A stretch of DNA of 64,000 bases from Saprospirales bacterium GYS_P2D (GTDB lineage: Bacteria; Bacteroidota; Bacteroidia; Chitinophagales; Saprospiraceae): contig WUUP01000011.1 in assembly GCA_009833045.1 (NCBI GenBank), positions 1-64,000 of the forward strand, in the 5' to 3' direction. A model generated the notes under the pieces. It was not told the origin of the DNA. It searched no databases and saw only the letters and a program-made list of their open reading frames with translations. Made by a program: the position numbers and the translations under genes. How positions within the stretch are numbered: the first letter of the stretch is position 1; each line of letters starts with the position of its first letter. Of this stretch, positions 26,363 to 34,084 are shown piece after piece.

Positions 26363-27706
26363 TTATGCTTTTAAGAATTGAAGGACACGATTGAGCCCAC
26401 GAGAGGGCTTGGCAGTGATAGAGGAGCCGGTCTGCTGTCTGTAGACGGCCATGATATCCTCATAGTGACGCTGATAAAACTCAGGATCAAAATGCGCTAA
26501 CTCGAGTCGACTCATGACAGCCTCGATAGTGGCCTGATCTCGGAGCCACTTCTCGCAGACCTCATGTCTGAATCTGATACCCATGAGATTGAATCCTGTG
26601 ACTACCTGAGTATCGCTACGATAGAGTATGCGGACACTTTGCTCTCCATCGGGATGCTCCCAGTAGATAGAAGATATGCCATCGACTGGATTCGTGGGGA
26701 CGTCTCCATACACTTGATATTCTATATCTATGAATTTTGCACTGTTAAACCAGATGCCTGGATCATAGGCTGTGGTGACGCCGCATATATTTTTCGCTAC
26801 GGTCTGTCCCATCATGCGGCCAGTATACCAGACAGCCTCGATGGCTCGACGGCCCGATACGGGCTCTGTGATCTGAGCGCAGTCACCGATAGCATATACA
26901 TCAGGGATACTCGTCTCCAGATGGTGATTGACCACGATGCCTTTCTCTATGTGTAGATCGGATGATTTGAGCCAGTCGACATTCGGTCGTACGCCAGCTG
27001 TGAGTCCGACATAGCCGCAGTCTATGCGCTCTCCAGTCTCTTTGACAGTCACAGCACAGGCTGTGCCAGAGCCATCATCGATGATCTCTCCGAGATTGAC
27101 TCCCAGACGCAGATCTATACCTCGAGACTGGATGTGACGAGTGATCATAGCAGACTCTTCGGCAGGTAGAACATTCTCCCAGTAGCTGGACTCTCTGACG
27201 ATCATTGTCACAGGGATATGGCGTGAGTGATACATCTCAGCGAGCTCTATACCTATGAGCCCTCCTCCGACTACGACAGCTCTTTTGAGGCCTTTGCTGT
27301 AGGCTTCGATCTGCTCCAGGTCCTGCAGACTATAGAATCCTCCTACACCTTTGAGATCTTGTCCTGGCCAGCCAAATTTATTGGGCATAGACCCTACTGC
27401 GATGATCAGCTTGTCATAGGGCATCGGTGCATTGAGACCTTTAGTACTGAGTGTCTTCTGCTGATAGTCGATCTCGGTGACATGATCTTGGAGCAGTGAT
27501 ATGCGATTCTTGGTCCAGAAGTGGTCCTCGTAGGGCTTAGTGTCGACATATCGCATGTGTCCCATGTACATATACATGAGAGCTGGACGACTATAGTGAT
27601 GTGCGGATTCGCTGCTGATCACGGTGATCTCGTGATCGGAGAGCTTTCTGATATAGCGAGCTGCGGTGATGCCGCTGATACCATTTCCGATGATTATTAT
27701 CTTCAT
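26363..27706 (-). CDS. FAD/NAD(P)-dependent oxidoreductase, rubredoxin- or nitrite-reductase-like
   Basis: From the ATG at 27706 the product has 447 residues; the frame runs 10 codons further up, but the family start is MKIIIIGNGISGITAARYI, which is also the FAD-binding GxGxxG. A second dinucleotide site, VVVGGGLIGIELAEM (about 145-160), binds NAD(P)H, and VYAIGDCAQ (about 281) closes the FAD site. There is no redox-active CxxxxC, so it is a class III-type reductase. It likely feeds electrons to the membrane 4Fe-4S protein encoded 4 bp downstream. Confidence 0.87.
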   Translation of the reverse strand: MKIIIIGNGISGITAARYIRKLSDHEITVISSESAHHYSRPALMYMYMGHMRYVDTKPYEDHFWTKNRISLLQDHVTEIDYQQKTLSTKGLNAPMPYDKLIIAVGSMPNKFGWPGQDLKGVGGFYSLQDLEQIEAYSKGLKRAVVVGGGLIGIELAEMYHSRHIPVTMIVRESSYWENVLPAEESAMITRHIQSRGIDLRLGVNLGEIIDDGSGTACAVTVKETGERIDCGYVGLTAGVRPNVDWLKSSDLHIEKGIVVNHHLETSIPDVYAIGDCAQITEPVSGRRAIEAVWYTGRMMGQTVAKNICGVTTAYDPGIWFNSAKFIDIEYQVYGDVPTNPVDGISSIYWEHPDGEQSVRILYRSDTQVVTGFNLMGIRFRHEVCEKWLRDQATIEAVMSRLELAHFDPEFYQRHYEDIMAVYRQQTGSSITAKPSRGLNRVLQFLKA

Positions 27707-28020
27707 ATGAGGAATATTAATGCTCAGCTGTGTCAATAGTTATAGAGAGCTGAATGTAATCATTTTAACATTGCTGCAATTGTCTTCTCAGATACATTTG
27801 AGGGAATACCCTGAGGTGACATACGCTGATATAGCTACCTTAGAGTAGTCGCATAGTTAAAATTAAAACTTTAGTTATCAACTACTTACAAATTATAAAA
27901 GAGTTTTATATTTGCCGATGATTGCTTTATTGTGTTGAAAGGCTTCTTTTTGGAGAAATAAATTTCTTTTAACAGTTTGTTAGTACAGAAAAGCGTCTTA
28001 ACACTTTATATTTGAAACGA
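27707..28020 (+). promoter_or_regulatory. 314-bp divergent intergenic region with two TATATTTG elements
   Basis: No gene is visible here. The A/T-rich half near the small T9SS-domain gene has two exact matches to the TAnnTTTG -7 consensus, at 27907-27914 and 28007-28014. The second lies 6 bp before the ATG at 28021, so transcription from it would give almost no leader; the first would give a leader of about 100 bases. No clean -33 element was found for either. Confidence 0.4.
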
Positions 28021-28368
28021 ATGCTCAGAAAACTGAAAACATATTGTCTCTTAAGCCTCTTCATGATGGCTGCTATCTGTGTGGAGTTGCCCGCACAGCA
28101 CGGCGGTGGAGGTGATCAGGACAAGTCTTCAGTGCCTACTGAGCTCACCATTTATCCTAATCCTGCAGTGGAGTATTTTACTATCAATGCAGAGGTAGCC
28201 GTCAAGCGTATCACCATCAATAACATCGTAGGCAAGCAGATGCTCGATCTCCAGAGTAATGCTGATAATCGATATGATGTATCCGACCTAAAGAAAGGGA
28301 TCTACGTAGTACGTGTCTTTGATCAAAATGATCAACTATTGAAAGCTCTCAGACTAAGTAAGTCATAA
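28021..28368 (+). CDS. Miniature secreted protein made of a T9SS type A sorting domain
   Basis: From the ATG at 28021 the product has 115 residues; a TTG three codons earlier is also in frame. It has a signal peptide (about 1-26, ending ELPAQ), a short Gly/Asp linker (HGGGGDQDKSS), and then a complete type A T9SS C-terminal domain (about 40-115). That domain shows LTIYPNPAVEYFTI, VKRITINNIVGKQML, Y-VSDLKKGIYVVRV and a final K. No cargo domain is present. It should be exported and handled by the T9SS as a bare CTD; its use (decoy, cap, or processing substrate) is unknown. Confidence 0.85.
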   Translation: MLRKLKTYCLLSLFMMAAICVELPAQHGGGGDQDKSSVPTELTIYPNPAVEYFTINAEVAVKRITINNIVGKQMLDLQSNADNRYDVSDLKKGIYVVRVFDQNDQLLKALRLSKS

Positions 28369-28402
28369 GAGCTATCTTCCATTTTATTGAATTAAGTTTT
28401 TT

Positions 28403-28813
28403 TTAGTCTGCTGGATATTCTGCAGAGTTTCTTGGAGTCTCCCAGAGTCTGACTTTGACATCATATTTTTCTCCGAGCTCTTCTTTGATTTGTTGATAGA
28501 TGAAGTAGCAGATATTTTCAGTAGTAGGGCGGATATCTCGGAGCTCAGGTATGTCAGTGTTGAGATTTTTATGATCCAGTTTTTCTTCTACTTTTTCTTC
28601 GATGATATCACGTAGGTACTTCAGGTCGATGAGCATTCCCGTCTCAGGGTCTACTTCTCCAGATACTTTGACTTCGAGATCATAGTTGTGCCCATGATAA
28701 TTTGGGTTATTACACTTGCCGAATATTTCTTGATTTTTTTCATCACTCCAGGTGGGTACATAGAGTCGGTGTGCAGCGTTGAAATGTCCTCTTCTATATA
28801 GGGCTACTCTCAT
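28403..28813 (-). CDS. queD: 6-carboxytetrahydropterin synthase / PTPS family protein
   Basis: The 136-residue product has the zinc ligands H15 (FNAAHRL) and H40/H42 (NYHGHNY), the catalytic C34 (FGKCNNPNYHGHN), and the late acid region ENICYFIYQQI and VRLWETPRNSAEY. It makes 6-carboxytetrahydropterin, an early step to the queuosine precursor preQ0; a pterin role cannot be excluded from sequence alone. No preQ1 riboswitch was recognised in its 105-bp leader. It is convergent with the mini T9SS gene. Confidence 0.92.
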   Translation of the reverse strand: MRVALYRRGHFNAAHRLYVPTWSDEKNQEIFGKCNNPNYHGHNYDLEVKVSGEVDPETGMLIDLKYLRDIIEEKVEEKLDHKNLNTDIPELRDIRPTTENICYFIYQQIKEELGEKYDVKVRLWETPRNSAEYPAD

Positions 28814-28918
28814 GATATTTTCCGAAATTTTTATTTAACTATTCCTCAATCTGAGAAACAGCGGCAATATTAATAAGTTTATACTTCAAATATTGATAAT
28901 ACCTAAGGAATAGCAGAG

Positions 28919-30061
28919 TTGAGCAATAAGATAGTCGGACAAAAAAAGCTACTACAGTCACAGTATGAGGCGATCATGCAGGATCAGTTTTCGCATGCCA
29001 CATTGCTATATAGCAAGAGCGGGTATGGAGTGCTGCCTATCGCACTGGAACTGGCTGAGTTTTTAGTCTGCCAAAATCGCTCTACTGCTGGTCCCTGTGG
29101 ACAGTGTCCATCTTGTCATAAGAGTCAGCAGTGGATACACCCAGACATTCATTTCGCTTTTCCAGTGGTGAAAAAAGGAAACGCTGAGCGAGTTAAGATT
29201 ACCTCTAAAGATTTTCTATCTGAGTGGCGAAAGGCCTTGGATGCAAATCCATATATGTCACTGGCAGAGTGGGTGAGTGATATTGTGACTTCGAGTGCCC
29301 GTGCGGATATCAATGTCACTGAGTGCAATCAGATCAGCCATCAGCTGACATTACAGGCTTTTGGAGGTGGCGCTAAGGTGCAGATCATATGGATGGCTGA
29401 CCTACTGGGCAATAATGGTAATCGCCTCCTCAAACTTATCGAGGAACCCCCAGAGAATACCTACATCATCCTCACGGCAGAGGACACCGATAGCGTGCTC
29501 AATACGATCAAGTCAAGATGTCGACTACTCGCAGTACCTCGTATTGATGAGGCATCAGTGCGAGACTATCTCGAAGGGGCCTATCATGTCGATGTAGAGA
29601 AAGCCAGTCAGATAGCATTCCTCTGCGAGGGGGACTTTAGCGATGCGCTGAGCTACGTCGATGTAGATAGTGGGCAGCTACTGCAGATAGCGCTGCTATT
29701 ATTCGCTGTGACGAGGGCTAAGGATATCGTGGGCATCAGAGACTGGGTCGACGAATTCAATGGATATAATAGTCAGGAGCAGAGAGGCATACTGCACTAT
29801 ATACTCAAGCTACTCCGAGAGATGCTGCACTATCACTATCTGGGTGAGGCAGGTATCCGGCTTGGTAGAGAGGAGGTCCATATGCTACAGGAGCGAGGTG
29901 TCATCGCCGAGATGACACTCGAGCGGATAAAGCGCTTGAGCGATATACTATCTGATGCGCTGACTGGTCTGGCTCGCAATGCTAATACCAAAGTATTAAT
30001 GTATAATACTTGTCTGGAGATAGAATCCGTTATACATAGTGAAGCAATACTAACAAGATAA
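28919..30061 (+). CDS. holB: DNA polymerase III delta' subunit
   Basis: The 380-residue product starts at a TTG, preceded by an AAGGA-type site. The zinc module of clamp-loader AAA+ proteins is present as CQN...CGQCPSCHKS (about 50-69). The P-loop region (YSKSGYGVLP) is degenerate, as in delta' subunits that do not hydrolyse ATP. The sensor region LLGNNGNRLLKLIEEPPENT and NTIKSRCRLL (SRC motif) follow. It is part of the clamp loader, and its 3' end is 17 bp before ricT. Confidence 0.92.
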   Translation: MSNKIVGQKKLLQSQYEAIMQDQFSHATLLYSKSGYGVLPIALELAEFLVCQNRSTAGPCGQCPSCHKSQQWIHPDIHFAFPVVKKGNAERVKITSKDFLSEWRKALDANPYMSLAEWVSDIVTSSARADINVTECNQISHQLTLQAFGGGAKVQIIWMADLLGNNGNRLLKLIEEPPENTYIILTAEDTDSVLNTIKSRCRLLAVPRIDEASVRDYLEGAYHVDVEKASQIAFLCEGDFSDALSYVDVDSGQLLQIALLLFAVTRAKDIVGIRDWVDEFNGYNSQEQRGILHYILKLLREMLHYHYLGEAGIRLGREEVHMLQERGVIAEMTLERIKRLSDILSDALTGLARNANTKVLMYNTCLEIESVIHSEAILTR

Positions 30062-30078
30062 AATAGTACTTTTACCTC

Positions 30079-31506
30079 ATGGGATGTGCAGGATGTAATA
30101 CAGGATCGGATGGAGTCCCAAAGGGATGTGGTAGTAAGGGGCACTGTACTTCTGGTGGCTGCAATAAGATGAACTCCTTTGACTGGCTGAGTAATCTGGA
30201 TCTCTACGATCCGATGGAATATCAGTATATCGAAGTATCATTCAAAAATGGTGCTCGAAAGGACTTCTACAAAATGAATCCAAAGGTAGATATCATCACC
30301 GGAGATATGGCCGTAGTCGAAGCCTCCAGTGGATATGATGTAGGTCAGGTGAGCTTATCAGGTGAGCTCGTCAGACTACAGATGAAAAAGAAGAGAGTCC
30401 AAGAAGATCGTGTCGTCCATAAAGTACTCCGCCGAGCCAATGAGAGAGACCTCGAAAAACTCGAAGAAGCTCGCAGTAGAGAGCACAAGAGTATGGTGCG
30501 TGCTCGGGCTATCGCTCGGACGCTCAGCCTCGATATGAAGATCGGAGACGTAGAGTATCAAGGGGACAATCGTAAAGCTACTTTTTACTATACCGCAGAT
30601 GGCCGTGTAGACTTCCGAGAGCTCGTGAGATACTATGCTAATGAGTTCAAGGTGAAGATCGAAATGCGTCAGATCGGGAGTCGTCAGGAGTCAGGCCGCA
30701 TCGGTGGTATGGGCCCCTGTGGTAGAGAGCTATGCTGTAGCACCTGGCTGTCCAACTTTAAGTCAGTCAGTACCAGTGCCGCTCGCTATCAAAATCTCGC
30801 TATTAATCAGACGAAGCTATCAGGTCAGTGTGGTAGGCTCAAGTGTTGCCTCAATTTTGAGCTCGACTCATATCTTGATGCACTGGATGACTTCCCTGTA
30901 AAGGCTGATGTACTCAAGACCTCTAATCATCGCTATGAGCTGATCAAGACTGACATATTCAAAGGGATCATGTACTATATCCAAGTGCTCAATCGAGGTC
31001 GTGGAGCTGTGATCGCCTTACCAAAAGAACGAGTCACAGAGATCCTTGAGTTGAATAAGAAAGGAGAATTTCCTGAAGAACTGGGTGGTGGCGAATATGC
31101 CAGCATCGGATCAGAGAAGGAGGATCACGATTTTGAAGACGTCACAGGATTCATCGAGCTGCCGACACGTACTAAGCGCAAGAAACGAGGCAGAGGTAAT
31201 AACGATAGGAGAAAGTCTTCATCTCGATCACGATCTAATCGTGGAGCTAACAATAGAGGCCCTCGAGACAAGCAAGACTCATCTACGCAAAATCGATCTG
31301 ATGAAGGCTCTGCAAAAACAGAGAATAAGCCCTCATCTCGATCCAATAACAAAGGGGGCTCTAACAGAAGCAAAGGAAACCGCTCCTCGAGTAATACGAA
31401 TAATGAGTCGAGATCAAAACGTAGCAGCCGTTCAAAGCGTTACTCCAATAAGAAGAATAGTAATAAGCCAAATACTGGCGACAACAATAATCAACAAAAG
31501 AAGTAA
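30079..31506 (+). CDS. ricT: RicT/YaaT-like PSP1-domain iron-sulfur protein
   Basis: The 475-residue product begins with a Cys-rich segment (MGCAGCNTGSDGVPKGCG). The PSP1 domain (about 60-300) includes MGPCGRELCCSTWL (about 214-227) and QCGRLKCCLNFE, the cysteine clusters of RicT. In Bacillus, RicT works with RicA and RicF as a 4Fe-4S complex that controls RNase Y-dependent RNA processing. The present window also holds rny, though unlinked. The last 110 residues are a basic Ser/Asn/Arg-rich tail (about 365-475), unusual in length for the family and probably disordered or RNA-binding. It lies 17 bp after holB. Confidence 0.9.
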   Translation: MGCAGCNTGSDGVPKGCGSKGHCTSGGCNKMNSFDWLSNLDLYDPMEYQYIEVSFKNGARKDFYKMNPKVDIITGDMAVVEASSGYDVGQVSLSGELVRLQMKKKRVQEDRVVHKVLRRANERDLEKLEEARSREHKSMVRARAIARTLSLDMKIGDVEYQGDNRKATFYYTADGRVDFRELVRYYANEFKVKIEMRQIGSRQESGRIGGMGPCGRELCCSTWLSNFKSVSTSAARYQNLAINQTKLSGQCGRLKCCLNFELDSYLDALDDFPVKADVLKTSNHRYELIKTDIFKGIMYYIQVLNRGRGAVIALPKERVTEILELNKKGEFPEELGGGEYASIGSEKEDHDFEDVTGFIELPTRTKRKKRGRGNNDRRKSSSRSRSNRGANNRGPRDKQDSSTQNRSDEGSAKTENKPSSRSNNKGGSNRSKGNRSSSNTNNESRSKRSSRSKRYSNKKNSNKPNTGDNNNQQKK

Positions 31507-31517
31507 AATAAGACATC

Positions 31518-32912
31518 ATGGAATATGATATCGTCATCATAGGTGCAGGCCCTGGTGGATATGTATGTGCCATAAGAAGTGCACAGTTAGGATTTAAGAC
31601 AGCACTCATCGACAAAAGAGGTACCCTCGGAGGGACCTGTCTCAATGTAGGCTGTATCCCATCAAAAGCGCTACTGGATAGCTCTGAGCATTTTCACAAT
31701 GCTGAGACGACATTCGCTGAACACGGTGTCAAGGTGGGAAAAGTAGAGGCAGATCTCGCTCAGATGATCAAGCGCAAAGATGAAGTGGTAGCACAGACTA
31801 CAGGTGGTATCGACTTTCTCATGAAGAAAAATAAAGTGGAGGTCTATCATGGCACAGGATCATTTAAAGATGCTACGACTGTGGTGGTCGAGGGCGAAAA
31901 GACTGTAGACCTCAAAGCAAAAAAGATAATCATTGCTACGGGGTCAGAGCCTATCACGCCGCCGACTTTTGGCTATGATGGTAATCGGGTGATCACCTCT
32001 ACTGAGGCACTCGAGATCACTAAAGTGCCTAAGTCTATGGTCGTCATCGGTGGTGGGGTCATTGGACTCGAGCTTGGATCGGTCTATGCTCGTCTGGGGA
32101 CTCAGGTGACGGTCATAGAGTACCAAGATCGACTCATCCCAGGAATGGACAAGGAGCTCGGTAAGGAACTTAAGAAATCACTCAAAAAGCTCGGTATTGA
32201 CTTCAAGCTCAGCCATATGGTGACTGAGGTCAAAGGACTCAAGACTAAGGCCAAAGTATCATTCAAAAAGAGAGATACGGAGGATGTCGAGATGATCGAA
32301 GCGGACTACTGTCTCGTAGCTATCGGACGTAAGGCCTACACGGGAGCATTAGGGCTCGAAAATATCGGTGTCAAGACGGATGATAGAGGTAGAGTAGAGG
32401 TCGATGAGCACTTCCAGACAAATGTGCCTGGAGTCTATGCTATCGGTGATGTGATCCGAGGCGCTATGCTCGCTCATAAGGCGGAAGAAGAAGGTGTAGT
32501 GCTCGCAGAATATCTTGCTGGACAAAAGCCTCATATCGACTATAATCTCATTCCAGGTGTAGTATACACTTGGCCTGAGGTGTCAGCGGTAGGACAGACA
32601 GAAGAGCAGCTTAAGGAGGCTGGTGTGCCTTATAAGGTTGGGAAGTTTCCGATGAGAGCGCTGGGTCGTAGCCGTGCCAGTATGGATATCGATGGTGTCA
32701 TCAAGGTGATCGCTCACAAAGACACAGACGAGCTACTCGGTGTACACATGATCGGAGCTCGTGCAGCCGATATGATCATGGAGGCAGTGGCGCTCATGGA
32801 GTTCAGAGCATCGGCAGAGGATATGGCTCGTATATGTCATCCTCATCCGACCTACTCAGAGGCAATCAAGGAGGCAGCTCTCGCTACAGATGGCAGAGCA
32901 CTGCACAATTAG
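31518..32912 (+). CDS. lpdA: Dihydrolipoyl dehydrogenase
   Basis: The 464-residue product has the FAD site IIGAGPGGYVCAIR, the redox-active pair C41/C46 in GGTCLNVGCIPSKALL, the NAD site VIGGGVIGLELGSVYARLG (about 176-194), VYAIGDVIRGAMLAHKAEEEG, and the catalytic His-Glu pair in HPHPTYSEAIKEAAL. It re-oxidises dihydrolipoamide in the 2-oxoacid dehydrogenase and glycine cleavage complexes. It starts 11 bp after ricT and ends at a strong hairpin. Confidence 0.96.
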   Translation: MEYDIVIIGAGPGGYVCAIRSAQLGFKTALIDKRGTLGGTCLNVGCIPSKALLDSSEHFHNAETTFAEHGVKVGKVEADLAQMIKRKDEVVAQTTGGIDFLMKKNKVEVYHGTGSFKDATTVVVEGEKTVDLKAKKIIIATGSEPITPPTFGYDGNRVITSTEALEITKVPKSMVVIGGGVIGLELGSVYARLGTQVTVIEYQDRLIPGMDKELGKELKKSLKKLGIDFKLSHMVTEVKGLKTKAKVSFKKRDTEDVEMIEADYCLVAIGRKAYTGALGLENIGVKTDDRGRVEVDEHFQTNVPGVYAIGDVIRGAMLAHKAEEEGVVLAEYLAGQKPHIDYNLIPGVVYTWPEVSAVGQTEEQLKEAGVPYKVGKFPMRALGRSRASMDIDGVIKVIAHKDTDELLGVHMIGARAADMIMEAVALMEFRASAEDMARICHPHPTYSEAIKEAALATDGRALHN

Positions 32913-32940
32913 ACTATAAAAAGAAAAAGGAATAGATAGG

Positions 32941-32971
32941 GGAGAATGGCTGACGGCTGTTCTCCTTTTTT
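32941..32971 (+). terminator. Rho-independent terminator after lpdA
   Basis: GGAGAATGGCT pairs with GGCTGTTCTCC (11 positions, some G-U) around a GAC loop, with six T after it. The T run reaches into the stop codon of the convergent gene. Confidence 0.88.
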
Positions 32972-33413
32972 ATTTGATAGAGCGAAACCAAGACATAAGA
33001 CTCTCCACGTCATTGTCCGAGAGCTTAGCGTCAGCATGAGACCAAGTGTAGCTCTTTAGCGGCATGTGTCGCTCTTCGATTTCCTCGATGTTTTCTTCGA
33101 TTTTGTGGGCTCGCTTATCAGCGCTGTAGTCGCCCCACTCAGAGAAGTTGAGCTTCTTTCTACCATTTTTTATATGTCCCTTCACCCACCAAGCGACGGG
33201 CTGCACATTAGTATACCATGGATACTCGGTATGATTGGAGTGACAGTCATAGCAAGCGCTTTTGATGAGTGAGCCGATGTTAGCAGGAGGATTAGTCATT
33301 GTGATGAAATCCTTCGCTGGGTCAGTAGGAGGATTAGTCTTGTCGATACTGATGAACTGTATGATGACTAAGGCTATGAGAGCCAATACTAAAAAGCGCT
33401 TTATAAGTTTCAT
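32970..33413 (-). CDS. Membrane-anchored haem-binding domain protein
   Basis: The 147-residue product has an N-terminal signal or anchor helix (about 5-22) and one c-type haem motif, C54-Y-D-C57-H58, in the Haem_bd pattern ACYDCHSNHTEYPWYTNVQPVAWWVKGHI, with a downstream HMPLKSYTW segment that can supply the axial methionine. Proteins of this type are found in the periplasm of Bacteroidota; a redox or sensing role is likely but not established. Confidence 0.9.
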   Translation of the reverse strand: MKLIKRFLVLALIALVIIQFISIDKTNPPTDPAKDFITMTNPPANIGSLIKSACYDCHSNHTEYPWYTNVQPVAWWVKGHIKNGRKKLNFSEWGDYSADKRAHKIEENIEEIEERHMPLKSYTWSHADAKLSDNDVESLMSWFRSIK

Positions 33414-33448
33414 ATTGACAAATATATGCAGCTTGTGCTAAAATTCGT

Positions 33449-34042
33449 TTATTCTGGTAGCTCGCCACTCATGAGAGCAGCAATATCGAGATCATGTTCT
33501 TGGATGAAGTTTTTCATCGTAGGCAGCTCATTGAGCAGATTTCCGATCTTGATCATGTCCTCCTCAAATTCTAAGATGTAGTCTTCATGCAACTTTTGAG
33601 TGAGACCGATGATTTTCTTGACCCGCTTCACGACATATTCATTGAATGATTTGGAGGCAAAGTATCCCTCTTTTCGGAGTTCTGGGAAGTTTCGCTCTAT
33701 GCCCTCTATGAGCATCAGATAGTTGAGCTCGATCTCTCCGAGCTTATCAGTGGTGATATCCTTGTGATAGGTGATCTTGCCACTCAACTCTCGGAGTGTC
33801 ATGAGTAGATAGCCTGGCGAGTAATAGTATTGCGGATATTTAGCCATCTCATTCATGATCTCTTGACGTACATCGCCTCGTCGCTCTTCTTGCGTCTCGC
33901 TATATTCGAGGAGCTGATATTCGAGTTTATGGACGAGTTTTTGATCCTTTGGTAGTAGACGGAATAGGAGTTTATCCTTCTCTCTATCACTGAGATCAGA
34001 GATGGCGTCTTTCAGTTCATTGGAGAGTTTAGCTCTGGGCAT
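33449..34042 (-). CDS. Conserved hypothetical protein, helical, unknown function
   Basis: The 197-residue product is not a family I recognise. It has no signal peptide or membrane helix, is rich in Leu, Glu and Lys, and reads as all-helical, with a KLSNELKDAISDLSDREKDKLLFRLLP start (positions 4-30) and a YYYSPGYLLMTLRELSGKI segment in the middle (about 72-90). It is divergent from the sensor kinase gene with 42 bp between the start codons, so a shared control region is possible. Confidence 0.8.
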   Translation of the reverse strand: MPRAKLSNELKDAISDLSDREKDKLLFRLLPKDQKLVHKLEYQLLEYSETQEERRGDVRQEIMNEMAKYPQYYYSPGYLLMTLRELSGKITYHKDITTDKLGEIELNYLMLIEGIERNFPELRKEGYFASKSFNEYVVKRVKKIIGLTQKLHEDYILEFEEDMIKIGNLLNELPTMKNFIQEHDLDIAALMSGELPE

Positions 34043-34084
34043 ATTTACTACTATATAAAACTTAAAATTATAGGAATACTTAAT

